Source of the DNA: Salvelinus alpinus
Taxonomy: Eukaryota; Chordata; Actinopteri; Salmoniformes; Salmonidae
Assembly: GCF_045679555.1 (NCBI RefSeq)
Contig: NC_092098.1
Coordinates: 19,047,038-19,111,037, forward strand
Length of the DNA stretch: 64,000 nt
Reading direction: 5' to 3'
Shown in pieces: positions 1 to 11,717 of this stretch; position 1 is the first letter of the stretch, and every line of letters begins with the position of its first letter. A model generated the notes under the pieces. It saw only the letters and a program-made list of their open reading frames with translations. It ran no database searches and was not told where the DNA came from. A program made the position numbers and the translations under genes.

Positions 1-360
1 AGTGGTTTGTAGAAATATAGTGACTCAAGGAGATACCAATGAAATGTCACATGGCACGTGCAATAATATACCATTCTGTTATCTCTTCAATAAAAGTGGT
101 GAATAATATTATTAATGTATTTTATTGAAGAGATAACACAGTGGTATTACTGAAAGCCATATGCATATTCAACAGTCAGTTTAATTATAATACTTTTCCC
201 CCTGACTGCTGCCATTTAGGGTATGTAGGCTACAGTGTAACCAGTCTTCTGTGGCAGTATGAGTTGGCTGTTCCTGTTGTAGTACTGCATGAGTTAACCT
301 CTCTCTCTCTCTCTCTCTCCCACTTCACTCTCTGTTACTCTGTCCCATGTCCCCACACAG

Positions 361-596
361 AGCATGCTCAAAACACATACCGTGTGAGTTCGGATGGCTC
401 TCTGTGGGTGACGTTTGCCAGCGGCATGGAGGTGACCCTGAACACGGAACCCCACATCTCGGCGGGCGTGGTCAACCCCACGGTGGGCAAGTGTAACATC
501 ACCCTTCCGGGCGAGAATGCTTACAGCGTCATCGAGTGGAGGCAGAGAAGAGACCAGGCGAAAGGGAACTACACAGCCTACGAACGCAGGCTCAGG
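361..596 (+). CDS. tenm1: tenm1 exon (YD-repeat region)
   Basis: The acceptor CACAG ends at 360, after a pyrimidine-rich (CT)n tract at 300-320, and the donor GTAAGG starts at 597. The exon begins with the last two bases of a split codon and ends on a whole codon. It encodes [19 protein letters not shown] and further beta-strand YD-shell sequence. The open frame continues into both flanking introns, but the splice sites set the limits. Confidence 0.9.
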
Positions 597-3500
597 GTAA
601 GGAAGAGACAGAACAGACTGTGTGAGCACAATACCCCTCACCATATGTTTTGTGTGGGAGGACTGTCTACATGTGGTACAATACAACAGTGTGTTGAAGG
701 TGTTACTTACAGTACAGCAGAACGATTGTCTCCCTACGGGACTTTGATGACTCTTCCATAACACTATAGGTCATGGTAAATGGAAGATATACAGTGCCTT
801 CAAAAAGTATTCATACCCCTTTTTTTCTCACCCATCTACACACAATGACGAAGTGAAAACACATTTTTGTAAATATTTGCACATTATTCTTTTTAAAATT
901 CTTCAAGCTCTATAAAGTTGGTTGTTGGTCATTGTTAGACACCCATTTTCAAGTCTTGCAATAGATCTTCAAGCCAATTTAAGTCAAAACTGTAACTAGG
1001 CAACTCAGGAACATTAAATGTCGTCTTGGTAATCAACTTCAGTGTATATTTGGCCTTGTGTTGTAGGTTATTGTCCTGCTGAAAGGTGAATTTGTCTCCA
1101 AGTGTCTGTTGAAAAGCAGACTGAACCAGGTTTTCCTCTAGGATTTTGCTTGTGCTTAGCTCCATTCCGTTTCTTTTTATCCTAAAAAACTTCTTAGTCC
1201 TTGCTGATGACAGACATTACCCATAACATGATGCAGCCACCACCATGATTGAAAATATGAAGAGTGGTACTCAGTGATGTGTTGTGTTGGATTTGTTCCA
1301 AACAGAATGCTTTGTATTCAGGACATAAAGTACATTTATTTGCCATGTTTTTCTGCAGTTTTACTTTAGTGCCTCATTGCAAACAAGATGGAATATTTGT
1401 TCTGTACAGACTTCCTTCTTTTCACTGTCATTTAGGTTAGTATTGTGGAGTAACTACAATGTTGATTATCCATCCTCAGTGAAATAGTGAAATCCCTGAG
1501 TGGTTTCCTTCCTCTACGGCAACTGAGTTAGGAAGGACGCCTATATCGTTATAGTGACTGGGTGTATTGATACACCATCCAAAGTGTAATTAATAACTTC
1601 ACCATACTGAAAAGGATTTATTCAATGTTTGATTTATTTTTATTTTACCCATCTACCAAAATGTGACCTTCTTTGCGAGGCATTGGAAAACCTCCCTGGT
1701 CTTTGTGGTTGAATCTGTGTTTGAAATTCACTGCTTGACTAAGGGACCTTACAGATAATTGTATGTGTGGCATACAGAGATGAGGTAGTCATTCAAAAAT
1801 AATGTTAAACACTATTATTGCACACAGAGTGAGTCCATGCTACTTATTCTTCCTGAATTTATTTAGGCTTGCCACAAGACAGCTTTTCATTTGTAATTAA
1901 TTAGTAAAAAATAAATAAACTTCATTCCACTTTCACGTTCTGGGGTATTGTGTGTAAGCCAGTGACGAAAACTACATTTAATCAATTTTAAATTCAGGCT
2001 GTAACAACAAAATGTGGAAAAAGTCAAGGGGTGTGAAAACTTTCTGAAGGCACTGTACGTACAGTTGAAGTTGGAAGTTTACATACACTTAGGTTGGAGT
2101 CATTAAAACTTATTTTTCAACCACTCCACAAATATCTTGATACCTATAGTTTTGGCAAGTCGGTTAGGACATCTACTTTGTGCATGACACAAGTAATTTT
2201 CCCAACAATTGTTTACAGAGATTATTTCACTTATAATTCACTGTATCACAATTCCAGTGTGTCAGAAGTTTACATACACTAAGTTGACTGTGCCTTTAAA
2301 CAGCTTAGAAAATTCCAGAAAATGATGTCATGGCTTTAGAAGCTTCTGATAGGCTAATTGACATATTTTGAGTCAATTGGAGGTGTACCTGTGGATGTAT
2401 TTCAAGGCCTACCTTCAAACTCAGTGCCTCTTTGCTTGACATCATGGGAAAATCAACAGAAATCAGCCAAGACCCCAGAAAAAAAATTATAGACCTCCAC
2501 AAGTCTGGTTCATCCTTGGGAGCAAGTTCCAAACGCCTGAAGGTAGCACGTTCATCTGTACAAACAATAGTACGCAAGTATAAACACCATGGGATTGCGC
2601 AGCTGTCATACCGCTCAGGAAGGAGACTCGTTCTGTCTCCTAGAGATGAATGTATTTTGGTGCGAAAAGTGCAAATCAATCCCAGAACAACAGCAAAGGA
2701 CCTTGTGAAGATGCTGGAGGAAACCTGTACAAAAGTATCTATATCCACAGTAAAACGAGTCCTATATCGACATAACCTGAAAGGCCGCTCAGCAAGAAAG
2801 AAGCCACTGCTCCTAAACCGCCATAAAAAGCCAGACTACGGTATGCAACTGCACATGGCGACAAAGATTGTACTTTTTGGAGAAATTTCCTATTTTTGTT
2901 TCATCAGACCAGAAAACTGTTTGGCTATAATGACCATTGTTATGTTTGGAGGAAAAAGGGGGATGCTTGCAAGCCGAAGAACACCATTCCAACCGTGAAG
3001 CATGGGGGTGGCAGCATCATGTTGTAGAGGTGCTTTGCTGCAGGAGGGACTGGTGCACTTCACAAAATAGATGGCATCATGAGGGAGGAAAATTATGTGG
3101 ATATATTGAAGCAACATCTCAAGACATCAGTCAGGAAGTTAAAGCTTGGTCGCAAATGAGTCTTCCAAATGGACAATGACCCCAAGCATACTTCAAAAGT
3201 TGTGGCAAAATGGTTTAAGGACAACAAAATCAAAGCCCTGACCTCAATCCTGTAGAAAATGTGTGGGCAGAACTGAAAATGCGTGTGCGAGCAAAGAGCC
3301 GTACAAACCTGATTCAGTTACAACAGCCATGTCAGGAGGAATGGGCCAAAATTCACCCAATTTATTGTGGGAAGCTTGTGGAAGGCTACCCAAAACGTTT
3401 GACCCAAGTTAAACAAGTTAAAGGCAATGCTACCAAATACTAATTGAGTGTATGTAAACTTCTGACCCACTGGGAATGTGATGAAAGAAATAAAAGCTGA

Positions 3501-6500
3501 AATAAATCATTCTCTACTTTTATTCTGACATTTCACATTCTTAAAATAAAGTGGTGATCCTAACTGACCTAAGACAGGGAATGTTTACTAAGATTAAATG
3601 TCAGGAATTGTGAAAACTGAGTTTAAATGTATTTGGCTAAGGTATATGTAAACTTCTGACTTCAACTGTATAGACATGACTTGCTCAAATATTATGGATC
3701 TCTAGAACTTTTTGGTGGAATATTTTTAGATTCAGACAGTGAAATTGGGAAATCAATTGTATCCCAGACTTCATAGAACATGCACAGAGGGAGATATGAT
3801 GATGACTGTCAGAGAAAGGAGGATAACGAGGGAAAGACTGTGCAGAATGTTTGACTTATTCCTCCTACCAATTAGGATGAAATGAAATAAAAGCATTTAT
3901 CGCCCATTTCTAGTTGAGCTGAGGCAGATAGGGAACATTCAGCTCCATTTCTGCCTGTCTGAATCGCTATTTCTAGTGATGGTGAAAACACTCATTTACC
4001 ATCACACTAAATTCTTTTAAAGCTCGGTGTCGAATCAGCATCACAGATCTGTTTTTTAAACATAACATAGATTGTATCACTCTTATCTCCGGGGATAGAA
4101 CCGTTTTCCAGTCAACAGATCTAGTTTTGTTACTCGGAGTAACGACTGTACCACTCACTCACCTATCATTTTTGTCTCTCACCATCCCCAGGCTCACAAC
4201 AGAAACGTGCTGTCCATAGACTTTAACCAAGCCACACGAGTAGGCAAGATCTATGACGACCACCGCAAGTTCACCCTGCGGATCCTCTATGACCAGATGG
4301 GTCGTCCCATCGTCTGGTCTCCCAGCAGCAAGTACAATGAGGTGAATGTGACCTACTCTCCAGCGGGCCTGGTGACCAGCATCCAGAGGGGCAACTGGTC
4401 AGAGAAACTGGAGTATGAGAATGGGAGGGTGGTCTCCAGGACATGGACCAATGGGAAGATATGGAGCTACACTTTTCTGGAGAAGGTATTCAGTTATTTG
4501 CTAGACGTGATTTATCCGGAACAAATTGTTTTAGTTTGTTCTCTGTATGGATATGAATGAAGTGGCAGTCTGTAGCTCAGAGCATTAATCTACTTCTGTT
4601 TGTGTGTTCTGCAGTCGGTCATGCTGCTGTTGCACAGCCAGCGGCGGTACACCTTTGAGTATGACCACACGGACTACCTGATGTCTGTGACCATGCCCAG
4701 TATGGTGCGTCACAGCCTGCAGTCTATGCTGTCAGTGGGCTACTACAGGAACACCTACAGCCCTCCAGACAGCAGCGGAGCCTCTGTGATCCAGGACTAC
4801 AGCCATGATGGCCGTCTGCTCCAGACTCTGTACCTGGGCACGGGCCGCCGTATCCTCTACCGATACACCCGCCAGTCCCGCCTGGCAGAGATCCTGTACG
4901 ACACCACCTTAGTCACCTACACCTACGAGGAGACCTCCGGGGGGGTAAAGACCATCCACCTCATGAACCAGGGCTTCATGTGCACCATCCGCTACAGACA
5001 GACAGGTACCTCAATACAGACCAACCTTCTAGCTAACTGGATGGGGAATAGCATGTAATGACTATACAAACGAAGACAAGCCGGTTAAACCTCAGTAATA
5101 AAGTATGATCCTCACATAACAAAAAGAAGATGATAAGATGGATTCTAAATGATTGGGATGCCATAAAGGAGCTTATTGATTTTAATAATGGAATGTATTA
5201 TGACAGGTTAATGTAAGAAATAAAACCACAAATGGTTGTGCCTCTGCAGGAGTTTAAGACAATAAGCCATATAAGCTATATTAGATGAGGAGGCCTTTAG
5301 GCATAGCTGAAGATGATCCTTCATTGTGAGCTCTAATCACTATAAGCAATTCTGATAATGCTTTATGTCAGACTAGACTTAAAGTTTGACATATAAGTCT
5401 GCTTTGAGAGATTGAGTATACCATCATGAAATACACTATTAGCACCTCTTGAAATATATCCTCTGGCATATGGCCCCAATAATTAACCCATGAGAATGAT
5501 ATATCCTATTCAGTCTGCTAAGTTTAAATCTATTTTTGGGAGCAAAATCCATGAATGTCTCCAGAACTCAGTAGGGATTTGAAATCCCTATAAAGCCAAT
5601 GTGGAATGGCACACTGATTATATAGGGCACCAAATCAGAACCCATTCTGAAGAGATGGAGATTGGGAGTGCTGCTGTGCACTGATGAGCAATTTCCTCAG
5701 CTTCACAGACTTCTATTCTGTCCTTTTTTTAGATGTACATGTCTCGCTGTTGGGGGTCACCAGACTCTGCCAGTCTCTCCCAGTCTCCATGCTAGGCCCC
5801 CTGCACAAATCCACCTCGATTTCCTTCTAACGAATTGACGTGAACATGTTCTTAATAGCATCCCAGGTCCTCCACTGGCTGGCCACAATAAGTCTGATTT
5901 GAAGCTGAAATAAGCAATCAGGGACAGCAGAGAGAGAGGGATGATGGTAGACGAGAGCATGAATGAGAATCCTTGAGAATATATAGCCTGGCTGGTTGAT
6001 TTGGCTGGCTCAATTATGGACTTTTACATGCTGGTTTTGATATGGTGTACAGTACACTACATTGCCAAAAGTAGGTGGACACCCCTTCAAATTAATTGAT
6101 TCGGCTATTTCAGCCACACCCGTTGCTGACAGGTGTATAAATCGAGCACACAGCCATGCAATCTCCATAGACGGACATTGGCAGTAGAATGGCCCGTACT
6201 GAAGAGCTCAGTGACTTTCAACGTGGCATCTTCGTAGGATGTCACCTTTCCAACAAGTCAGTTCATCAAATTTGTGCCCTGTTAGAGCTGCCCCAGTCAG
6301 CTGTAAGCAATGTTATTGTGAAGTGGAAACGTCTAGGAGCAACAATGACTCAGCCGCGAAGTGGTAGGCCACACAAGCTCACAGAACGTGAACGCCGAGT
6401 GCTGAAACACTTAGAGCGTAAAAATTGTCTGTCGGTTGCAACACTCACTACCGAGTTCCAAACTGCCTCTGGAAGCAACGTCAGTCAGCAAGCAACGTCA

Positions 6501-9500
6501 GTGTAAAGCTCGCCGCCATTGGACTCTCGAGCAGTGGAAACGCTTTGAATCACCCTTCACCTTCTGGCAGTACGATGGATGAATCTAGGTTTGGCAGACG
6601 CCAGGATAACGCTACCTGCAACAATGCATAGTGCCAACTGTAAAGTTTGGTGGAGGAGGAATAATGGTCTGGGGCTGTTTTTCATGGTTCGGGCTAGGCA
6701 CCTTAGTTCCAGTGAAGGAAAATCTTAACGCTACAGCATACAATGACATTATAGACGATTCTGTGCTTCCAACTACGTGGCAACAGTTTGGGGAAGGCCC
6801 TTTCCTGTTTCAGCATGACAATGCCCCCGTGCACAAAGCGAGGTCCATACAGAAATGGTTCGTCGAGATCAGTGTGGAAGAACTTGACTGGCCTGCACAG
6901 AGCCCTGACCTCAACCCCATTGAACACCTTTGGGATGAATTGGAACACTGACTGCGAGCCAGGCCTAATCGCCCAATGTCAGTGCCCGACCTCACTAATG
7001 CTCTTGTGGCTGAATGGAAGCAAGTCCCTGCAGCAATTTTCCAACATTTAGTGGAAAGCCTTCTCAGAAGAGTGGAGGCTGTTATAGCAGCAAAGGGGGG
7101 ACCAACTCCATATTATTGCCCATGATTTTGGAATGAGATGTTTGACGAGCAGGTGTCCACATACTTTTGATAATGTTGTTGTATGTACTGTATACCTTCA
7201 TTAAAACGAATTGCTTATATTTCACTTACTTTGATGTTATATATATTACACACTTTATCACTTCAGTAGTGTAGATAACAATTAATTAACCTTGTGCACA
7301 CCTACACTAAGTATCAGACTGTAGGCCTTTTTTTTGTTGCTCTGTGAGTTCCTGAGCAGCTTTGAGATCCAAATGAAGGTATTGAGCATGCTGTTAGAGG
7401 CCTTTACAGAGCTGACTGGGAGAATGAATAAGCCCACATTAATTAACTGCCATTCAATTGCTTCGTCATTCAATCTGCAATTTCAAGCATGACAGGTCAA
7501 CAGCCTCCAACTTAATTTGCAGTCACATAATACTATCACCATGTAATATTCATCTCCTAAGGACAGAAGTAATTAAAATGTCTTTCATTCTGCTTTAGTT
7601 AGTTCAGTCTAAGCAATACTTTGTGCAACCCATATAGGTGTGAACAAAGCAGTTTGATAACCTGGATTAGTATTGGTAGTCTTCAGGCATCTCTGCTCTG
7701 CTATTGATGATATGTATGGCTTCAAACTTTGAAGAGCTGCTAGAGTCATGAACATACATTTTATAATTACTCAGATATGACGTTTCATTGTTTTTTAACG
7801 GATAATGGTGATTATTCTCCCCACAGGTCCTCTGGTTGGGAGACAGATCTACAGGTTTAGTGTGGAGGGCCTGGTGAATGCCAGATTTGACTACAGCTAT
7901 AATAACTTCCGGGTCACCAGCATGCAGGCCATGATTAATGAAACCCCTCTTCCCATTGACCTTTACCGTTATGTTGATGTGTCAGGAAGAATTGAACAGT
8001 TTGGGAAATTCAGTGTCATAAACTATGACCTCAATCAAGTGATCACTACACACATCATGAAGCACACTAAGATATTTAATGCCAACGGACAAGTGATCGA
8101 GGTCCAGTACGAGATCCTGAAGTCTATTGCCTACTGGATGACAGTGCAGTATGACAACATGGGCCGCATCACTATCTGTGACATCAGGATTGGTGTGGAT
8201 AACAATATAACACGCTACTCATACGAGTATGATGCTGATAGTCAGCTCCAGGCTGTGTCTGTGAATGATAGGCCACAGTGGCGCTATAGTTACGACCTCA
8301 ACGGCAACATTAATTTACTGAGTCATGGCAACAGTGCCAGACTAACGCCGCTGCGCTACGACTTACGAGACCGCATAACACGACTCGGAGAAATTCAGTA
8401 CAAAATGGATGAAGATGGCTTTCTTCGCCTGCGGGGCAATGTCATGTTTGATTACAACTCCAACGGGCTGCTTGCCAAAGCGTTTGACAAAGTGTCAGAG
8501 AGGAGTGTTCACTACCGCTATGACGGTCTGGGCAGGCGGGTGGCCAGCAGGACCAGTGACGGCCAGCAGCTGCAGTACTTCTATGCCGACCTGACCAAAC
8601 CCACCAGGGTGACCCACATGTACAACCACTCCAGCTCTGAGATCACCTCGCTCTACTACGACCTGCAGGGACACCTCATCGCCATGGAGCTGAGCAGTGG
8701 GGAGGAGTACTACGTAGCCTGTGATAACTCTGGCACGCCACTGGCCATCTTCAGCAGCCAAGGACACATAGTCAAGGAGATGCTCTACACCCCTTATGGA
8801 GACATCTACCAAGACTCAAACCCTTCCTTTCTGCTGATCATCGGGTTCCAGGGCGGTCTCTATGACGCGCTGACCAAGCTGGTCCACCTGGGGAGGAGGG
8901 ACTATGATGTGGTGGCTGGGAGGTGGACCACTCCCAACCATAACCTGTGGACGGAGCTCAGCATCAACCCCAAGCCTTTCAACCTCTACTCCTTCAAAAA
9001 CAACTACCCGGTTGCAGAGTTACAGGATGTCACCAAGTTCACTACAGGTAAGATTAATGTTGATGAGATCCACTATATGTTCCTTAGGAGATATACACTG
9101 CGTGCATAATTATTAGGCAAATTATATTCCTCAGGATTACTTTTATTGTTGAACAAACACAATGCTCTCAGTCGATCCAAAATGTTATTGAACCTCAAAC
9201 CTGAATGTTTAACAAAGGAAAAGTGAGTTTTGTCTTTCTCTGGGGAATATATAAGTGTGCACAATTATTAGGCAACTAAATTTCAAAAATAATTTTCACT
9301 TGTTAATTCTCAATTTTTTTGAGTAAGTGTAACAAATAAGTAACACAAAATGACAATTAAATAACATTTTTGGCCTTTCAAAAATATTCAGTGACCAATA
9401 TAGCCAGCCTTCTTTTAAATAACTGCCATGAGCCTTCCATCCATGGAGTCTGTCAGTTTCTTGATCTGTTTCATGATCAACTTTCGCTGAAGCAGCAACC

Positions 9501-11717
9501 ACAGCCTCCCAAATGCTGTTAAGAGGTGTATTGTCTTCCCTCACTGTAAATCTCACGTTTGAGAAGGGCCCACAAGTTCTCAATAGGATTTAAGTCAGGT
9601 GAGGAAGGGGGCCAGGTCATTATTCTGGCATCTTTGAGGCCCTTGCTGGCAGGCCAAGCAGTGGAGTACTTGGATGGATGTGATGGAGCATTGTCCTGCA
9701 TAAAGATCATGGCCTTCCTGAATGTTGAGGACTTCTTCCTGTACCACTGATTGAAGAAAGAATGTTCCAGAAACTGGCAGTAGGATGGGAGTTGAGTTTC
9801 AGTCCCATCTTCAACCCGAAAAGGTCCAACTACCTCATTCTTAATGATAGCAGCCCATACCAGTACCCCTCCTCCACCTTGCCTGACTCAAAGTGGTGCC
9901 CTGTGTCCATTACTGATCCAGCCACGGGCCCATCCATCTGGTCCATCAAGAGTCACCCTCATTTCATCTGTCCATAAAACCTTTGAAAAATCTGTCTTCA
10001 GGTATTTCTTTGCACAATCTTGACGCTTCAACTTGTGAATCTTATTCAGTGGTGGTCGTGTTTCAGCCTTCTTGACGTTGGCCATATCTCTGAGCACTTG
10101 ACACCTTGTACTTCTGGACACTCCAGGTAGGTTGCAGTTCTGGAATATGGTGGCACTGGAGGATAATGGGTTCCTGGTAGCTTGACGTTTAAGTCTTTTG
10201 CAGTTAATTTTCTTCTCCATGCGTTTTTTGCGCCCCGGGTGACTATTCGCAACAAAACGTTTGATTGTCTTGTGGTCACGCCTCAATAGTTTAGGTATTT
10301 GAAGAGTGTTGCGTCCCTCTGAAAGGCATTTTACAATTTTTAACTTTTCAGTCTCAGTTAAATCTCTTTTTTGGCCCATTTTACCTGAGATAATGAAGCT
10401 GCCTAATAATTATGCACACCTTGATATAAGCTGTTATTCACTTTCGCTTTCGCATTACACAAATACATATCACCTGAAAATGATTACATCCAATAAGCAT
10501 TCAAGTTGATATGGTTTGGAGTTGGAAAATGTGCATAGAAATAATGATAAGAACAGAATACTCACTTTTCTAATAATTGTTCACGCAGTGTAGACAGATA
10601 TTTAGACAGGATGGTTTCAATTGTGTTGCATGACAAAAGCTCAAATCCAATGTCCTGTCATTGACTCCTCGAAACCTTCTGTCTCCAGACATCAGCAGTT
10701 GGTTGCAACTGTTTGGGTTCCAGCTCCACAACGTTGTCCCTGGTTACCCCAAGCCGGAGGTGGAGAGCATGGAGCAAACCTATGAAATGATGAAGACTCA
10801 AACCAAGACACAAGACTGGGACCCTAGCAAGGTGAGCTAAACCTAGACTAGGCCTAGTCTAACAGAGCCTAATCTCCAGCCATGTATGGTCCTTAGATAT
10901 TAGATGACCTGAAAATCCTTATTATCATTAGATAACCATCCCATGTGTGTTTGTCTGCCAGGTTCTGTTGGGTATCCAGTGTGAGCTGCAGAAACACCTA
11001 AAGAACTTCATCTCTCTGGACCGACTGCCTATGAGTAAGGTGACTGGTCAGCTGGGGGCGTGGCATGGCCAGAGGCCCCGCTTCTCTGCCATCTCCTCCA
11101 TCTTTGGAAAGGGTGTCAAGTTCGCCATCAGAGATAATGTTGTCACCACCGAAATCATTGGGGTTGCAAGTGAGGACAGCCGGCGTGTGGCAGCAGTCCT
11201 AAACCACGCGCTCTACCTATCCGGCCTGCACTTCACGGTGAACGGTCTGGACACTCACTACTTTGTCAAGTCCGGCCTGCTGGAGGGGGACCTGGGAGTG
11301 GTTGGCCACAACGGAGCGGGTCGCGTCCTGGAGAACGGCGTCAACGTGACCGTGTCCCAGATGACGACAGTGGTGGATGGGAGGACTAGGCGCTTCGCTG
11401 ACATCCAGATGCAGCACGGGACTCTGTGCTTCAACATCCGCTACGGGGCCACAGAGGAAGAGGAGAGGGAGCATGTGCTGGAGGTGGCCCGGCAGAGGGC
11501 GGTGGAGCAGGCCTGGGTCATCGAGCAGAGGAGGCTGGAGGAAGGAGAGGAGGGCTCCAGGCTCTGGACAGAAGGAGAGAGGCAGCAGTTGCTCACCACT
11601 GGACAGGTTCCCGGCTATGACGGCTACTTCGTGCTCCCCGTGGAGCAGTACCTGGAGCTCTCTGACAGTGCCAACAACATTCACTTCATGAGGCAAAGTG
11701 AAATAGGGAGGAGGTAA
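361..11717 (+). CDS. tenm1: Teneurin-1, C-terminal part (last six exons)
   Basis: Teneurins are large type II membrane adhesion proteins whose extracellular YD-repeat barrel binds latrophilins. Six exons are visible: 361-596, 4192-4485, 4615-5005, 7827-9047, 10689-10831 and 10962-11717. Each has AG/GT boundaries and they join in phase into about 1,012 codons ending in TAA at 11715. The protein shows YD-type repeats (YRYDGLGRR), the RHS-associated core (AGRWTTP), the Tox-GHH-like tail and the C-terminal TCAP peptide. The last residues ([14 protein letters not shown]) resemble teneurin-1 more than the other teneurins as I remember them. Linkage to an sh2d1a remnant and agtr2 also favours teneurin-1. 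Upstream exons lie left of the window. Introns carry several Tc1 elements. The frame looks intact. The paralogue assignment is inference; family membership is certain. Confidence 0.93.
790..2057. mobile_element. Degenerate Tc1-like transposon in tenm1 intron
   Basis: The two ends are imperfect inverted repeats flanked by TA (TACAGTGCCTTCAAAAAGTA at the left; AAAACTTTCTGAAGGCACTGTA at the right, read on the plus strand as its reverse). On the minus strand, 935-1165 retains a Tc1 transposase C-terminal fragment ([12 protein letters not shown] and LEDLLQDLK, matching the DD34E core and the NPIENLW-type region of the family). The rest is decayed, so the copy cannot be autonomous. It ends two bases before a Sleeping Beauty-type element. 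Confidence 0.85.
2060..3670 (+). mobile_element. Sleeping Beauty-type Tc1 transposon, full-length but dead
   Basis: Ends begin CAGTTGAAG at the left and finish CTTCAACTG at the right, flanked by TA. Inner direct-repeat-like copies of the end sequence (AGAAGTTTACATACACT near 2264 and its inverse near 3448) give the IR/DR layout of Sleeping Beauty-group Tc1 elements. At about 1.61 kb it has autonomous length. The transposase on the plus strand is broken (separate entry). It is inserted in a tenm1 intron. Confidence 0.95.
2432..3440 (+). pseudogene. Tc1/mariner transposase pseudogene (Sleeping Beauty group)
   Basis: A cut-and-paste transposase that would bind the element ends and cut DNA with a DDE/D catalytic core. 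The start [15 protein letters not shown] lies at 2444, followed by a paired-like helix-turn-helix and nuclear-signal region (GRSARKK) read to about 2835. The frame is then lost. The catalytic part continues in another frame as [11 protein letters not shown], and two in-frame stops follow (TAG where a Trp codon is expected near 3025, TGA near 3157). The C-terminus GNATKY closes at 3440. Frameshift plus stops make this copy non-functional. Confidence 0.9.
3671..4191. other. tenm1 intron remainder
   Basis: Intronic DNA between the Sleeping Beauty-type element and the exon at 4192. It is AT-rich with no convincing ORF or repeat. A polypyrimidine acceptor (CACCATCCCCAG) ends at 4191. Confidence 0.6.
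4192..4485 (+). CDS. tenm1: tenm1 exon (YD-repeat region)
   Basis: Exactly 98 codons, phase 0 at both ends, with acceptor CCCCAG and donor GTATTC. It encodes [20 protein letters not shown], a very conserved teneurin stretch, then [20 protein letters not shown] and WSYTFLEK. Confidence 0.95.
4615..5005 (+). CDS. tenm1: tenm1 exon (YD-repeat region)
   Basis: Acceptor TTCTGCAG and donor GTACCT. The 391-nt exon ends in phase 1, completed by GT of the next exon. It encodes [14 protein letters not shown] and the IRYRQTG strand shared by all teneurins. Confidence 0.95.
5006..6052. other. tenm1 intron, no feature seen
   Basis: Intron between exons 4615-5005 and 7827-9047, up to the Tc1 copy at 6053. 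Short open frames here show no family resemblance. Confidence 0.5.
6053..7183 (+). mobile_element. Tc1 transposon, second family, internally deleted
   Basis: The left end TACACTACATTGCCAAAAGT matches the reversed right end (ACATACTTTTGATAATGTTG). At about 1.13 kb it is shorter than an intact Tc1. The N-terminal half of a transposase is at 6189-6506 ([16 protein letters not shown] with [18 protein letters not shown]). The catalytic half is at 6631-6951 in another frame ([29 protein letters not shown]). The segment between is deleted and frameshifted. The copy lies in a tenm1 intron, and related copies are at 30866 and 35331. Confidence 0.92.
6189..6951 (+). pseudogene. Tc1 transposase pseudogene
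   Basis: Transposase of the 6053-7183 element. The DNA-binding domain runs from Met 6189 to about 6480. The frame then breaks and resumes at 6631 as [23 protein letters not shown] with the second Asp ([10 protein letters not shown]) and Glu (NPIEHLW) of the DDE core still readable. A stop follows directly after DELEH. The join in the middle removes the first catalytic Asp region, so no active enzyme is expected. Confidence 0.88.
7184..7826. other. tenm1 intron, no feature seen
   Basis: AT-rich intronic sequence ending in the acceptor CTCCCCACAG at 7826. No coding or repeat signal was recognised. Confidence 0.5.
7827..9047 (+). CDS. tenm1: tenm1 large exon (YD barrel and RHS core)
   Basis: A 1,221-nt exon carrying most of the remaining YD barrel and the RHS-associated core. 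Readable landmarks are [94 protein letters not shown] and [14 protein letters not shown]. It starts by completing a split Gly codon and ends in phase 1 (donor GTAAGA), continued by the exon at 10689. No stop or frameshift was seen. Confidence 0.96.
9094..10592 (-). mobile_element. Tc1-like transposon filling a tenm1 intron
   Basis: Ends TACACTGCGTGCATAATTAT at the left and ATTGTTCACGCAGTGTA at the right are inverted repeats flanked by TA. An inner copy of the repeat lies near 10402-10424. Transposase on the minus strand starts at [19 protein letters not shown] (10379). This family differs from the Sleeping Beauty-type and 6053-type elements. The element starts 46 bp after the exon donor and ends 96 bp before the next exon. 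Confidence 0.92.
9519..10379 (-). pseudogene. Tc1 transposase pseudogene
   Basis: Reading from 10379 down to 9888, 163 aa carry the HTH DNA-binding part ([21 protein letters not shown]) and the first catalytic Asp context ([17 protein letters not shown]). The frame then stops and the catalytic second half resumes at 9710 with [12 protein letters not shown] and [19 protein letters not shown]. At least one frameshift or stop therefore separates two halves of one transposase, and the copy is dead. Confidence 0.88.
10689..10831 (+). CDS. tenm1: tenm1 exon
   Basis: Acceptor GTCTCCAG and donor GTGAGC. It encodes [19 protein letters not shown] and [10 protein letters not shown], the conserved hinge between the RHS core and the Tox-GHH region. 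It was too short to stand out as an open frame but joins the exons either side in phase. Confidence 0.92.
10962..11717 (+). CDS. tenm1: tenm1 terminal coding exon with TCAP peptide
   Basis: Acceptor TCTGCCAG at 10961. 251 codons then TAA. It encodes the GHH-like tail ([12 protein letters not shown]-type segment reads [27 protein letters not shown]) and ends with the teneurin C-terminal-associated peptide of roughly 40 residues (from about 11580). The C-terminus is GRR, an amidation and processing-type ending known from TCAPs. The frame is intact. Confidence 0.95.
   Translation, partial: VLLGIQCELQKHLKNFISLDRLPMSKVTGQLGAWHGQRPRFSAISSIFGKGVKFAIRDNVVTTEIIGVASEDSRRVAAVLNHALYLSGLHFTVNGLDTHYFVKSGLLEGDLGVVGHNGAGRVLENGVNVTVSQMTTVVDGRTRRFADIQMQHGTLCFNIRYGATEEEEREHVLEVARQRAVEQAWVIEQRRLEEGEEGSRLWTEGERQQLLTTGQVPGYDGYFVLPVEQYLELSDSANNIHFMRQSEIGRR

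Noticed and set aside
141-761. 206-aa open frame around the first tenm1 exon
   Set aside because: Only 361-596 is exon; the rest is intron reading, bounded by clear acceptor and donor sites.
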